NCBI RefSeq assembly: GCF_002158995.1
Contig: NZ_LOHF01000004.1
Span: 152,298 to 211,759 of the forward strand
DNA from: Pseudomonas caspiana
GTDB taxonomy: Bacteria > Pseudomonadota > Gammaproteobacteria > Pseudomonadales > Pseudomonadaceae
DNA: 59,462 nucleotides
Direction of reading: 5' to 3'
In this document: positions 34,141 through 44,511 of the stretch, piece after piece
How positions within the stretch are numbered: position 1 is the stretch's first letter
How the letters are laid out: every line of letters begins with the position of its first letter
Position numbers and translations under genes: made by a program
Notes under the pieces: generated by a model
The model's database searches: none
What the model saw: only the letters and a program-made list of their open reading frames with translations
Told to the model about the DNA's origin: nothing

Positions 34141-35889
34141 TCACACGTGCGCAGGCAAACTGTGCGGGAACAGCAGATCAACGAATTTCTCTGCCGTTGG
34201 TTGCGGTTCATGGTTGGCCAGGCCAACCCGTTCGTTAGCTTCGATAAATACATACTCGGGTTGATCGGCAGCAGGGACCATCAGGTCCAGGCCCACCACC
34301 GGGATATCCAGCGCGCGAGCTGCACGGACAGCAGCGTCGCTGAGCACCGGATGCAGAATCGACGTTACGTCTTCCAGGCAGCCACCAGTGTGCAGGTTGG
34401 CGGTACGGCGCACTGCGAGGCGTTCGTCCATCGGCAAGACACTGTCGAATTCATAACCCGCGTCGCGCACCGTACGCTCGGTTTCTTCATCCATGGGGAT
34501 CTTGCTTTCGCCACTGGTTGCAGCAGCGCGGCGACGACTTTGAGCTTCGATCAGTTGACCAATCGTGTGGCGACCGTCGCCCACCACTTCCGCAGGGCGG
34601 CGAATGGCGGCGGCGACTACTTCAAAACCGATCACGACAATGCGTAGATCCAGCCCTTCATGGAAGCTCTCCAGAATGACGCGGGTATCGAACTGTCTGG
34701 CACGCTCAATGGCGCCGTGCATTTCTTCTGGAGTGCGCAAGTTGACTGCAACGCCCTGGCCCTGTTCGCCATCCAGCGGTTTGACGACGATCTGCTGGTG
34801 CTCCTCAAGGAACGCCAGATCAGCTTCTTCGTCACCCGCACGTTGCTGGGCTGGCAACTTCAAACCTGCCGCTTTCAGGGCTTTATGCGTCAGGCTTTTG
34901 TCTTGGCACAAGGTCATGCTGACTGCGCTGGTCAGGTCGCTTAGCGATTCCCGGCAGCGAATCCGGCGTCCGCCATAAGCCAGCGTAAACAAGCCGGCTT
35001 CGGCATCATCAACCTGCACTTCGATACCGCGACGATGAGCTTCTTCAACAATAATCCGCGCGTACGGATTGAAATCCGCCTGCGGGCCGGGACCGAGGAA
35101 CAGCACTTCGTTGATACCGTTTTTGCGCTTGATGGCGAAGGTCGGCAAATTACGGAAGCCGAGCTTGGCATACAAAGCCTTGGCTTGATGGTTGTCATGC
35201 AGCACTGACAAGTCCAGATAGCTCAGACCACGGCTCATGAAGTGCTCAACGAGATGGCGCACCAGCACTTCACCAACGCCAGGGCGTGTGCATTGAGGAT
35301 CTACCGCCAGGCACCAGAGGCTGCTGCCGTTTTCTGGATCATGAAAGGCCTTGTGGTGATTAAGGCCCATCACGCTGCCGATCACCGCGTTAGTCGTTTC
35401 GTCTTCGGCCAGCCAGTACACCGGTCCGCCCTGATGACGTGGCGTCAGCAGTTCGGGATCAATAGGTAGCATGCCGCGTGCGATGTACAGATTGTTGATC
35501 GCCTGCCAGTCAGCGCTGTTCTGCGCACGTCGAATACGAAAGCCTCGAAAAACCCGCTGCGACGGGCGGTAATCGCTGAACCACAGGCGCAGCGTGTCCG
35601 ACGGATCGAGAAACAGCTGCTGCGGCGATTGAGCCAGGACCTGCTGCGGCGCAGCCACATACAGAGCGATGTCGCGCTCGCCCGGTTTCTCGTTGAGCAG
35701 TTCGTTGGCCAGTGCAGCCGGGTCGGGATAGGTATGACCGATCAGCAACCGCCCCCAGCCGCAATGCAGCGCAAGCGGCGTGGCGTCAGTGTCGCTGCCG
35801 TCTTCGGCAAATCGCGCCTGAAGACGTTCATACGATGGCGACTGACCGCGCAGCAGGCGCTGGCTGTATGTCGTCGAATGCTGTTTCAT
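34141..35889 (-). CDS. ngg: N-acetylglutaminylglutamine synthetase
   Basis: Predicted 582-residue two-domain enzyme making the dipeptide N-acetylglutaminylglutamine. A GNAT acetyltransferase domain covers about 115-270 (WCLAVDPQCTRPGVGEVLVR) and an ATP-grasp ligase domain about 290-580 (VKPLDGEQGQGVAVNL; LDLRIVVIG; FIEANERVGLANH). ATG 35889 lies 4 bases after the asnO stop; a TTG directly before it is also in frame. Together with asnO it produces the osmoprotectant NAGGN in Pseudomonas and rhizobia. Confidence 0.92.
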   Translation of the reverse strand: MKQHSTTYSQRLLRGQSPSYERLQARFAEDGSDTDATPLALHCGWGRLLIGHTYPDPAALANELLNEKPGERDIALYVAAPQQVLAQSPQQLFLDPSDTLRLWFSDYRPSQRVFRGFRIRRAQNSADWQAINNLYIARGMLPIDPELLTPRHQGGPVYWLAEDETTNAVIGSVMGLNHHKAFHDPENGSSLWCLAVDPQCTRPGVGEVLVRHLVEHFMSRGLSYLDLSVLHDNHQAKALYAKLGFRNLPTFAIKRKNGINEVLFLGPGPQADFNPYARIIVEEAHRRGIEVQVDDAEAGLFTLAYGGRRIRCRESLSDLTSAVSMTLCQDKSLTHKALKAAGLKLPAQQRAGDEEADLAFLEEHQQIVVKPLDGEQGQGVAVNLRTPEEMHGAIERARQFDTRVILESFHEGLDLRIVVIGFEVVAAAIRRPAEVVGDGRHTIGQLIEAQSRRRAAATSGESKIPMDEETERTVRDAGYEFDSVLPMDERLAVRRTANLHTGGCLEDVTSILHPVLSDAAVRAARALDIPVVGLDLMVPAADQPEYVFIEANERVGLANHEPQPTAEKFVDLLFPHSLPAHV

Positions 35890-35892
35890 CAA

Positions 35893-37665
35893 TTAAAGTC
35901 CTTGTTCGCTGAGCCACAGGTTCAGCGCTGCCAACTGCCACAACTTCGAGCCGCGCAGAGGAGTCAGTTGACCTTCCGGGTTGGTCAACAGTTTGTCGAT
36001 CATGGCCGGGTTGAACAGGCCGCGATCCTGGCTTGGGTCCACCAGCAAGTCGCGTACCCAGCCCAGCGTGGCCCCTTCAAGATGCTTGAGGCCCGGTACC
36101 GGGAAGTAGCCTTTTTTACGGTCGATGACTTCCGAAGGGATGACCAGACGTGCAGCTTCTTTCAGGACCTGTTTGCCGCCATCGGGCAGCTTGAATTTGC
36201 CGGGAACACGCGCCGACAACTCCACCAGTCGATAGTCGAGGAACGGTGTACGCGCCTCCAGGCCCCAGGCCATGGTCATGTTGTCCACGCGCTTGACCGG
36301 GTCATCAACCAGCATGATCGTGCTGTCCAGACGCAAAGCCTTGTCGACTGCAGCATCGGCGCCCGGCTGAGCGAAGTGCTCCCGAACGAAGTCGCCTGCT
36401 GCATCATTGGCAGTCAGCCACTTGGGCTGCACCGTGGCCGCGTATTCGTCGTAGCTGCGGTCGACGAACGCATCGCGATACGCTGCAACCGGGTCGGCTG
36501 CGCCATCCACTTGCGGATACCAGTGATACCCGCCGAAAAGCTCGTCTGCACCCTGGCCGCTTTGCACCACTTTGCAATGCTTGGCGACTTCACGGGACAG
36601 CAGGTAAAAAGCGATGCAGTCGTGGCTGACCATCGGTTCGCTCATGGCACGGAACGCCGCAGGCAATTGCTCGATGATCTCGTGTTCCTGAATGCGCAAC
36701 TGGTGGTGGTTGGTGCCGTAATGCTTGGCGATCAGGTCCGAATACTGGAATTCGTCGCCACGCTCGCCGCCCGCATCCTGGAAGCCGATGGAGAAGGTCG
36801 ACAGGTTCTCGACACCGACTTCACGCAGCAATCCAACCAGCATGCTCGAATCGACGCCGCCGGAAAGCAGCACGCCGACATCAACCGCAGCACGTTGACG
36901 AATAGCAACGGCTTCGCGAGTGCTGTCGAGCACACGATCACGCCAGTCTTCCAAGGTGAGGTTGGCCTCGTCGGCGTGTGGGCCGTAAGGCAGATGCCAC
37001 CAGGCTTTCTGCTCGGTCTTGCCATGGGCGTCGATGCGCATCCAGCTGGCAGGCGCGAGTTTTTCCACACCGGCAAGCAATGTGCGCGGAGCAGGGACCA
37101 CAGCGTGGAAGTTCAGGTAATGGTTGAGTGCTACCGGGTCAAGCATGCCGCTGATGTCGCCGCCCTTGAGCAGCGCGGGCAGCGTCGAGGCGAAACGCAG
37201 GCGTTTGTCAGTGCGCGAGAAATACAGCGGCTTGACGCCCAGACGGTCGCGAGCAATGAACAGCTCTTGCGTGTCGCGATTCCAGATCGCGAAAGCGAAC
37301 ATGCCATTGAGCTTGGGCAGCATATCCACGCCCCAGGCGTGATAACCCTTGAGCAACACCTCGGTGTCGCCTTCGGAATGGAACTGATAGCCCATGCTTT
37401 GCAGCTCGGTACGCAGTTCCGGATAGTTATAAATCGCACCGTTGAATGCCATGGACAGGCCAAGGTGACTGTCGATCATCGGCTGCGCCGAGCCGTCCGA
37501 CAGGTCCATGATTTTCAGGCGGCGATGACCAAGGGCAATCGGCCCCTGGCTATGAAACCCCCACGCATCCGGGCCGCGAGGCGCCAGCTCATGGGTAATG
37601 CGTTCAACAGCGGCCAGATCCGCTGGTTGATGGTCGAAACGTAGTTCACCTGCTAATCCGCACAT
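35893..37665 (-). CDS. asnO: N-acetylglutaminylglutamine amidotransferase
   Basis: Predicted 590-residue class II glutamine amidotransferase of the asparagine synthetase type that converts the dipeptide to its amide. The nucleophile is C2 (MCGLAGELRF), and AFNGAIYNYPELR belongs to the glutaminase domain. The synthetase domain has the ATP-pyrophosphatase P-loop GVLLSGGVDSSMLVGLL (about 260-275). It is first in the operon asnO-ngg-peptidase. AAGGAC lies just before the ATG. The promoter region (37666-37829) shows no obvious feature that I can assign; the family is induced by high osmolarity. Confidence 0.93.
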   Translation of the reverse strand: MCGLAGELRFDHQPADLAAVERITHELAPRGPDAWGFHSQGPIALGHRRLKIMDLSDGSAQPMIDSHLGLSMAFNGAIYNYPELRTELQSMGYQFHSEGDTEVLLKGYHAWGVDMLPKLNGMFAFAIWNRDTQELFIARDRLGVKPLYFSRTDKRLRFASTLPALLKGGDISGMLDPVALNHYLNFHAVVPAPRTLLAGVEKLAPASWMRIDAHGKTEQKAWWHLPYGPHADEANLTLEDWRDRVLDSTREAVAIRQRAAVDVGVLLSGGVDSSMLVGLLREVGVENLSTFSIGFQDAGGERGDEFQYSDLIAKHYGTNHHQLRIQEHEIIEQLPAAFRAMSEPMVSHDCIAFYLLSREVAKHCKVVQSGQGADELFGGYHWYPQVDGAADPVAAYRDAFVDRSYDEYAATVQPKWLTANDAAGDFVREHFAQPGADAAVDKALRLDSTIMLVDDPVKRVDNMTMAWGLEARTPFLDYRLVELSARVPGKFKLPDGGKQVLKEAARLVIPSEVIDRKKGYFPVPGLKHLEGATLGWVRDLLVDPSQDRGLFNPAMIDKLLTNPEGQLTPLRGSKLWQLAALNLWLSEQGL

Positions 37666-37829
37666 AAGTCCTTACCGGTTTTCCGTTGGGGAGGAGGCTG
37701 AGAAAGTGCAGCCACCCAGAAACTGACCCATGGGAAACGGGGGAGTTTTAGATCAATCGGTTATAAGGGCTTCAGTGGCGGCTAGATTTGGGTTCAATTC
37801 CCGTATGAACTTTGGACTGCATTACCCCC

Positions 37830-37917
37830 GTGTGAGCAGAGCTTGCTCGCGATAATAACAGCGCGGTCTATCCGAAATCGAGTCTAGCCATATCGCGAGC
37901 AAGCTCTACTCCTACAG
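37830..37917. repeat. REP inverted pair, GAGCTTGCTCGCGA family
   Basis: GTGTGAGCAGAGCTTGCTCG on the left and CGAGCAAGCTCTACTCCTAC on the right, in the 288-base gap between asnO and the AttH-like gene. Confidence 0.88.
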
Positions 37918-37953
37918 AGGATCGAAGGCACTTGCACTATATGCGTGCAGCCA

Positions 37954-39027
37954 TCAATACCCGGTCATCTCCAGATACCCCACACCTTTATGACTGCCAC
38001 TCAAGGTAATCGGGCCTTCCCAGTAGGGAATCCGCAGATCCATCCAGGCCTCGGGGTTTAGCGCTTGGGTAATGATCTCCAGACCCTTGCCGGGAATCTT
38101 TACCGACCAGCGGGTCGGTACGTCATGGTCCGCGACTCTTGTATTGGCCAATGGCGACAGGCTGATGTCCTTGGCGGTCAGCAACTGGATACTGCCATCC
38201 GCGCCAATCCAGGTGCCAGTCAGATAGGGCTCGCCCTGTTTCTGGCGCATGCGATACAGCATCAGTTCTTCTCCGCTGTCCAGGTGCACCGAGAACCAGT
38301 CCCAGCCGGTCTGGTTGGCGGTCAGCGGCTGGCTGCTCCATTCGCGATCCAGCCACGCCGGGCCGCTGACTTGATAGCGTTTGCCGGCAATGGTCAGTTC
38401 GCCCTCGGCTTGAAAATAGGGCTGACTGTAGTAGTACGAAGCCTGGCCCTGCTCGGATTTCTGACTGAAACCCTGTGTGCCTTGCAACACCAGCGGTTTG
38501 CTGGACGTCAGGTGGAGTTGATAAGCGAGCTGCGGACCCTTGGCCTGAAGTTGCATGTCGGTCAGCGGGTCTGCTGTGGGCGACGTGCTGTGCAGTTTCC
38601 AGTCGTCTATCCAGGCCGAAAACGGCGCAAGGTTCACGCCCGCTTGCTCGACGCCACCGCGGGCATAACGCTCCGCCGCGTAGTGCTGCGTGGCTGAGGT
38701 CACGGCGGCATGGCCCATCCAGATAGTGCCGTCGTTCCAGCCGGAACCCTGGTTGCCAGCCCGCAGCGCATTGCGGAACAGCGTCCATTGCACGCCGAAA
38801 TTCTGGCCTTTCTCATCTTTGAGATTGGCCGTGATATACCACCACTCAATGCGGAAGCCCGGGTGTGGTCCGTGATCTGCCGGGAAGGCGAACTCACGGC
38901 CTGGTGTGACCGGCGTGAACTGTTCGGCTTGATTACCCATCCCGGCGAAACCCTGCTCGGGTTCGGCAGGCTTATCGCAGCCAGCAAGGGTCAGCAGAAT
39001 TAGCATGAGCAAGAGATTAGTTTTCAC
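37954..39027 (-). CDS. AttH/CrtC-like lipocalin-fold lipoprotein
   Basis: Predicted 357-residue lipoprotein (LLTLAGC lipobox) of the AttH family, related to hydroxyneurosporene hydratase CrtC and built as a double lipocalin. Typical motifs are HPGFRIEWWYITANL, VQWTLFRN, WMGHAAVTS, GPAWLDREWSSQPL and GWDWFSVHL. GTG 39027, with GAGGAC 8 bases upstream, is preferred; TTG 39033 is in frame but too close to that site. It overlaps the FtsX-type permease gene by 11 bases. The trio ATPase-permease-AttH recurs in bacteria and probably moves a lipid or lipoprotein-like ligand; the substrate is unknown. Confidence 0.83.
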   Translation of the reverse strand: MKTNLLLMLILLTLAGCDKPAEPEQGFAGMGNQAEQFTPVTPGREFAFPADHGPHPGFRIEWWYITANLKDEKGQNFGVQWTLFRNALRAGNQGSGWNDGTIWMGHAAVTSATQHYAAERYARGGVEQAGVNLAPFSAWIDDWKLHSTSPTADPLTDMQLQAKGPQLAYQLHLTSSKPLVLQGTQGFSQKSEQGQASYYYSQPYFQAEGELTIAGKRYQVSGPAWLDREWSSQPLTANQTGWDWFSVHLDSGEELMLYRMRQKQGEPYLTGTWIGADGSIQLLTAKDISLSPLANTRVADHDVPTRWSVKIPGKGLEIITQALNPEAWMDLRIPYWEGPITLSGSHKGVGYLEMTGY

Positions 39028-41497
39028 TGGCAAACGTCCTCAGCAGATCGGCCGGGCGAGTGCGGGATAGCTTCCACAGCGGCCATGCGGAGGCGAGGAG
39101 GGTGGCAAGCAGTGCCAGCGCGGCCAGTTGCAGCAGCTGTAGCGGGAATACATGCAGCGGCAAACGCCAGCCAAAGGCCTGCACATTGATCACTGCATCC
39201 AGACACCATGCCAGTAACAGGCCCAATGGCAACGCCAATACCAGCGTCAGTACCGCGAGCAACCAGGTCTGGCCGAGGTTGAGCAGCATCAGCTGTCGTC
39301 GTGTGACACCCAGCGCCCACAAAGGCGCCAGTTGGCCGAGACGGCTTTGACTCTGGGTCAGCAGGCTGATGAACAACGCAATGCCCGCCACGGCCAGCGT
39401 CAGGCTGTTGAGGGCGGCGGTGGCGGCGAAGGTGCGCTCAAAAATCTGCGTGGACCAGCCTTTGAGCTGGGCCTGATCGACGATGTGGTTATCGTCCAGA
39501 GCAAAGCGCTGTTGCAGGGCGCTGAGCAGCGCGGGCACCGCGGCCGGATCGATGCGCAGGTTGAAACGATTGGCAGCCAGTTGCGGCCAGTGGCGCAGCA
39601 GGTGTTCGGAGTTGACCAGCAGATGACCCTTGGGATTGCCGTAGTCGGCGTAGATACCCACGATGCGTGGCGTCCATTGGCCGTCGGGAACTGGAATTGC
39701 CAGACTTTCGCCAACGTTCAGTTTGAGGCGACGGGCCAGTTGTTCGCTGATCATCACGCTGTCACTCTGGACCAGTTGATCCCACGGATCGCCACTGGCA
39801 GCCTCCAGCAGCGGCCAATGTTCGCGGTAGGTTGAATGATCCACCACACCGAACAGGTCTGCGGGCCAGCCTTGTAGCTGGATCGACACCTGTCGGTTCG
39901 GCAGTATCGCGCTGACCTCGGGCTGTTGCTTGAGCCAGGCCTGAATTTCAGGGGCTTGGGCCGCGTTTTGCGGCGTGACGTACAGCTCGGCAGTCAGGCG
40001 CTGTTGGAGCCAGTTGCCGAAGGTTTGCCGAAACCCGGACGTCATGCTCCCCGCGCCGATGTTCGCCGCCAGCGCCAGCAACAAGGCCATCAATGCCAGG
40101 CTGAGAGCGGGTAGTTGTTGACGGCAATCTGCAAGAAACCATTGGCCCAACACTGAGCGGCTGCGTCCCAGCAAGGTATTGAGCAGTCCATTGAGAAGCA
40201 CCGGCAAGCCCAGAGCGGCAGATAGCAATAGACTGCCCGTCAAGACGAAACCTGCGGCGAGACTGTCACCCAGCACCAGCGCGGTCAATGCAATCAGTGC
40301 TGCACCGCCAGCCACCCAGCCCTGGCGTTGCAGCCAGCGGCTGTGGGCCTGATGCCAGGCTTGCGGGTTGGCCAGCGCCAGCAAGGGCAGACGCGCCGCG
40401 CGCAGCAGACTGTTAGCCCCGGCCAGCAATGCCCCCAGCACGCTCAAGCCAAGGCCACCCAGCCACCAGATCGGGCTCAGGCCCAGTTGGCCTGCGACTT
40501 CGGCACCATACAAACCGCGCAGGCTGGCAGCGACATCGGGTAGCAGCAGACTCGCCAACAGATAACCGCTGGCAATCCCGAGCAGGCCGCCGAGCAAGGC
40601 CAGAACACCCAGTTCCATGCTCAGTGCCGAGATCAACATTCTGGCGCTGACCCCGCACGCGCGCAGATTGCGCAGCAGTCCGCGTCGCTGCTCCAGCGCC
40701 AGGCCGATGGCCGCATGCACGATGAACAGACCGACGATGAAGGCCAATACGCCCAAGGCGTTAAGGTTCAGATGGAAGCTTTCGGTGAGACGCGTCAGGT
40801 TGTTCTCTTCGCCGCTTTTCTTCAGTTGAAGCTGACCGTTCAATTGCGGCGGCAACACAGGATTGCTCGCGGCGAAGTCTTTGGGCAGCAGCAGACGCGA
40901 CACGTGATGAGGCATGTCCAGCAGTGGCTGAGCAAAGCCGATATCCGTGACCAACACGCCGGGCGCCATATCCACTCGACTGTGCAGCGGTGGCAGGCGC
41001 TGGCCGTTGCTGGTCAGCGGTTGTTGCCCTTCATGCAGGCCTAGCGCTTGCAGCGTCTGGGTCGCGATCCAGGTCTGGCCGGGCGGCGTGAGGAAGTCGA
41101 CGATTGCGTTCAGGTCCAGAGTCTGTCCGGCAACCGCCGTACCGCTGGGCAATGACACCGGCTCGATGCCCATCAGTTGCACACGACGGTCTTCCAGCCC
41201 TTGAAGAAAGATTCGGCCCTGCACCACGGGCGATACGGGCCAGCCCTCACGGCGCAGGTTGATGAATACATCTTGTGAAAACGTCGCGTTGTTGGCGGTG
41301 GCCAGACTGCTTTGTGGTTCACCGCCGATCAGTTGGCTGGCCTGGGCATAGCTCTGCCGCGCCTGACTGTTGAGTGCCTGAACACCGGTCAACAGCGCGG
41401 TTGCCAGCCAAAGGCCGGTCAATACGCTGAAAAACTGCACCGGGTGACGTCGCCAATGGCTAAGCAGGGCGCGCAGTGTCCAGTAGAAAACCCGCAC
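39017..41497 (-). CDS. FtsX-type ABC permease, MacB/LolC-like
   Basis: Predicted 826-residue inner-membrane permease with duplicated halves. Helices are at the N-terminus (VQFFSVLTGLWLATALLTGV), in the middle (LGVLAFIVGLFIVHAAIGLAL shortened to VLAFIVGLFIVHAAIGL) and at the C-terminus, with two large periplasmic domains. Two FtsX domains with Arg-rich loops (LRNLRACGVSARML; ALWALGVTRRQLMLL) are visible. GTG 41497 starts 1 base after the ATPase stop. It works with the ATPase and AttH-like lipoprotein as a mechanotransmission-type ABC system rather than a classical importer. Confidence 0.86.
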   Translation of the reverse strand: MRVFYWTLRALLSHWRRHPVQFFSVLTGLWLATALLTGVQALNSQARQSYAQASQLIGGEPQSSLATANNATFSQDVFINLRREGWPVSPVVQGRIFLQGLEDRRVQLMGIEPVSLPSGTAVAGQTLDLNAIVDFLTPPGQTWIATQTLQALGLHEGQQPLTSNGQRLPPLHSRVDMAPGVLVTDIGFAQPLLDMPHHVSRLLLPKDFAASNPVLPPQLNGQLQLKKSGEENNLTRLTESFHLNLNALGVLAFIVGLFIVHAAIGLALEQRRGLLRNLRACGVSARMLISALSMELGVLALLGGLLGIASGYLLASLLLPDVAASLRGLYGAEVAGQLGLSPIWWLGGLGLSVLGALLAGANSLLRAARLPLLALANPQAWHQAHSRWLQRQGWVAGGAALIALTALVLGDSLAAGFVLTGSLLLSAALGLPVLLNGLLNTLLGRSRSVLGQWFLADCRQQLPALSLALMALLLALAANIGAGSMTSGFRQTFGNWLQQRLTAELYVTPQNAAQAPEIQAWLKQQPEVSAILPNRQVSIQLQGWPADLFGVVDHSTYREHWPLLEAASGDPWDQLVQSDSVMISEQLARRLKLNVGESLAIPVPDGQWTPRIVGIYADYGNPKGHLLVNSEHLLRHWPQLAANRFNLRIDPAAVPALLSALQQRFALDDNHIVDQAQLKGWSTQIFERTFAATAALNSLTLAVAGIALFISLLTQSQSRLGQLAPLWALGVTRRQLMLLNLGQTWLLAVLTLVLALPLGLLLAWCLDAVINVQAFGWRLPLHVFPLQLLQLAALALLATLLASAWPLWKLSRTRPADLLRTFASEN

Positions 41498-41498
41498 C

Positions 41499-42167
<669 letters not shown>

Positions 42168-42253
42168 GGGCTACTCGATTTTTTGGGGAGGGGGGAGGAT
42201 AGCGGCTTGACGTCCAGGGTGTATCCAATTGCCTGGATTTCCTGGACATAAAG

Positions 42254-42347
42254 ACCCCAGGGCTTGCTTTAGCCGGGAGCGCGCCAGTTCAGCCTCTGCA
42301 CATCCTTCGTCATGAACATCGTCCTTCCGGTTAAAGCCGGTCCAGCG
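42254..42347. repeat. Degenerate REP pair, GGCTTTAGCCGG family
   Basis: GGGCTTGCTTTAGCCGGGAG on the left and CCTTCCGGTTAAAGCCGGTC on the right, just downstream of mnmC; both arms have decayed. Confidence 0.65.
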
Positions 42348-42353
42348 GGGCTG

Positions 42354-44363
42354 TTACTTTCCGCGAATCAATTCCCGCAACATGAACCGGTTCGGATGGC
42401 AGGCTTCTGCCACGTTGCGGGGTAGCGGCAGCGGTTCGTTATCGAGCCAGGCCGCGAGCAGTTCAGCGCACAGTGGCGCGGTGATCAGGCCGCGTGAGCC
42501 GTGGCCGCTGTTGATGTACAGGCCGTCCAGCCAAGGGCAGGGCGCTTCGGGTATCTGTCGGGCGTCTTTACTGAGTGCAGCATAGGTCTGGACAAACGTG
42601 CCCTTGTCCGCCAACGGTCCGATGATCGGTAGATAGTCCGGGCTGGTACAGCGGAAGGCCGCCCGGCCCTCCAGTTGTTCCGTCGGCAGATGAGTAGCGT
42701 CGAGACGCTCACTCAGGTCCGGCGAGATTTCCTGCAGCAGCTGCAGATTGCCCAAATGGTCCGCCGTGGTAGTGCTCAGATCTTCATTAGTGAAGTCGAA
42801 GCTGGCCCCCAGCGTATGTTCGCCAAGTCTTGCCGGAGCGATGTAGCCTTCGGCGCACACCACTGTGCTCAGCGCTTTGCTGGCCTCAGTTTGCGCCAGG
42901 CGCGTGATCTGCCCGCGAATACGCTTGAGCGGTAACGCAGCACTCAATGGGAATTGCTTGATATCGGCCGCACCCGCAAGAACCACCACCTCTGCCTGAT
43001 CGAGCAACAGATCACCATCCCAAGCGTGCCACTGGCCGGACTCACGACGCAGCTCGACGACGTTGTGATGCAGCTGCACGCGAATATTCGGATGACTGAC
43101 ATGTGCATGACACAACGCAGGCGGGTGCACCCAGCCTCCCTCAGGAAAGAACAGGCCTCCCTGACCGAGCTGCACACCGCTGCGCGCTTCGGCAGCCGGC
43201 TTGTCCAGCGGATGCAGCAGTTCCTCGGGAAATGCCGCCGCCAGTTGTGCCTGCCGCTGAGCTTCCTTGTCGTTGAAGGCAAGTTGCAGAACACCGCATG
43301 CATCCCAATCGACACCTTTTTGCAGGCGCTCCAACATGCGGCGGGTGTAGCCGAAGCCGCTGAGGATCAACTGCGACAACGCCGTGCGGTGTGCAGACAG
43401 CTTCAGGTAAAGCACGCCCTGCGGATTACCCGACGCTTCCTGAGCAAGGTCGTTATGGCGCTCTAACAACGTCACCTGCCAGCCCCGTGCTGCGAGGCTT
43501 GCAGCGGTGGTGCAACCGGCCATGCCGCCGCCGATCACCATCGCCTTGCGGTCACCAGTCAGCGGTGCCGGGCGGGCGAACCAGGGTTTGATCGCGGGTG
43601 TTGGCGCGGCATCCTCCGGCCAGCCAAGGAAGGTGCCGCGCAACACTTCCCACTTGTGACCGATGCCTGGCACACGCTTCATTTTGAAACCCGCAGCGTT
43701 CAGGGCGCGACGGACCCAGCCAGTGCTGGTGAACGTGCCGATGGTCGAATTCGGTGCGGCGAGTCTGGCCAGTTCGGCGAACAGTTCAGGTGTCCACATT
43801 TCCGGATTTTTTGCCGGGGCGAATCCATCCAGAAACCAGGCATCGATCTGCCCATCCAGTTGCGGCAGCATGTCCAGGACATCTCCGATCAGCAGGGTCA
43901 GCGTTACCCGTCCGCCGTCGAACACCAGACGCTGAAACCCCTCATGCACGGCCACATATTGCTCAAGCAAAGGCCCCGAGAAAGGCGATAGCTCTGGCCA
44001 CAGAGCCAGCGCGCGGTGCAGGTCTGACTGGCTGAGGGGGAATTTTTCGACGCTGACAAAGTGCAGCCGTGCAGACGCAGATGCGCACTCGGCGAACAGC
44101 TGCCAGGCGCAGAGAAAATTCAGCCCGGTGCCAAATCCGGTCTCGCCAATCACCAACCGACCATTTTCCGGCAATGCGCTGAAACGATCGCGCAGATCGT
44201 TCTGCACCAGAAATACGTGTCGGGTTTCTTCAAGGCCTGCTCCCGTCGCGAAGTAGACGTCGGAAAACTCCCGAGAGTGGGGGTTGCCCTGTTCGTCCCA
44301 GTCGATCTGGGCATGGCGGGTGATGGTCACAGTCTGGCTCGGCTTGGGGGCGGGGGCATGCAT
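42354..44363 (-). CDS. mnmC: Bifunctional tRNA 5-methylaminomethyl-2-thiouridine enzyme MnmC
   Basis: Predicted 669-residue fusion completing the mnm5s2U34 modification of tRNA wobble uridine. The N-terminal methyltransferase (MnmD part, about 1-240) has VIGETGFGTGLNFL and AWFLDGFAPAKNPEMW. The C-terminal FAD-dependent oxidase (MnmC part, about 265-665) starts MVIGGGMAGCTTAASLAARG and ends with INSGHGSRGL. ATG 44363 starts at the usual family N-terminus; the frame continues 21 codons further upstream without similarity. No clear ribosome site is visible. Confidence 0.93.
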   Translation of the reverse strand: MHAPAPKPSQTVTITRHAQIDWDEQGNPHSREFSDVYFATGAGLEETRHVFLVQNDLRDRFSALPENGRLVIGETGFGTGLNFLCAWQLFAECASASARLHFVSVEKFPLSQSDLHRALALWPELSPFSGPLLEQYVAVHEGFQRLVFDGGRVTLTLLIGDVLDMLPQLDGQIDAWFLDGFAPAKNPEMWTPELFAELARLAAPNSTIGTFTSTGWVRRALNAAGFKMKRVPGIGHKWEVLRGTFLGWPEDAAPTPAIKPWFARPAPLTGDRKAMVIGGGMAGCTTAASLAARGWQVTLLERHNDLAQEASGNPQGVLYLKLSAHRTALSQLILSGFGYTRRMLERLQKGVDWDACGVLQLAFNDKEAQRQAQLAAAFPEELLHPLDKPAAEARSGVQLGQGGLFFPEGGWVHPPALCHAHVSHPNIRVQLHHNVVELRRESGQWHAWDGDLLLDQAEVVVLAGAADIKQFPLSAALPLKRIRGQITRLAQTEASKALSTVVCAEGYIAPARLGEHTLGASFDFTNEDLSTTTADHLGNLQLLQEISPDLSERLDATHLPTEQLEGRAAFRCTSPDYLPIIGPLADKGTFVQTYAALSKDARQIPEAPCPWLDGLYINSGHGSRGLITAPLCAELLAAWLDNEPLPLPRNVAEACHPNRFMLRELIRGK

Positions 44364-44511
44364 ATTAGCGCAGCGCGCACTGGACCTGTAGGCACGGGGT
44401 TTACTGCACGACTGGGCATGTAGCAAAAAAACAACCCCGGTATTAACTATCTACCGCTTCTGGCGCTGTAGAAACTGATCACGTGCAGACTTCTTTTATA
44501 GGAGTTGTGCA

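Noticed and set aside
44364..44511. hrp-box promoter for the NEL protein
   Set aside because: No GGAACC...CCAC arrangement was found in the upstream region.
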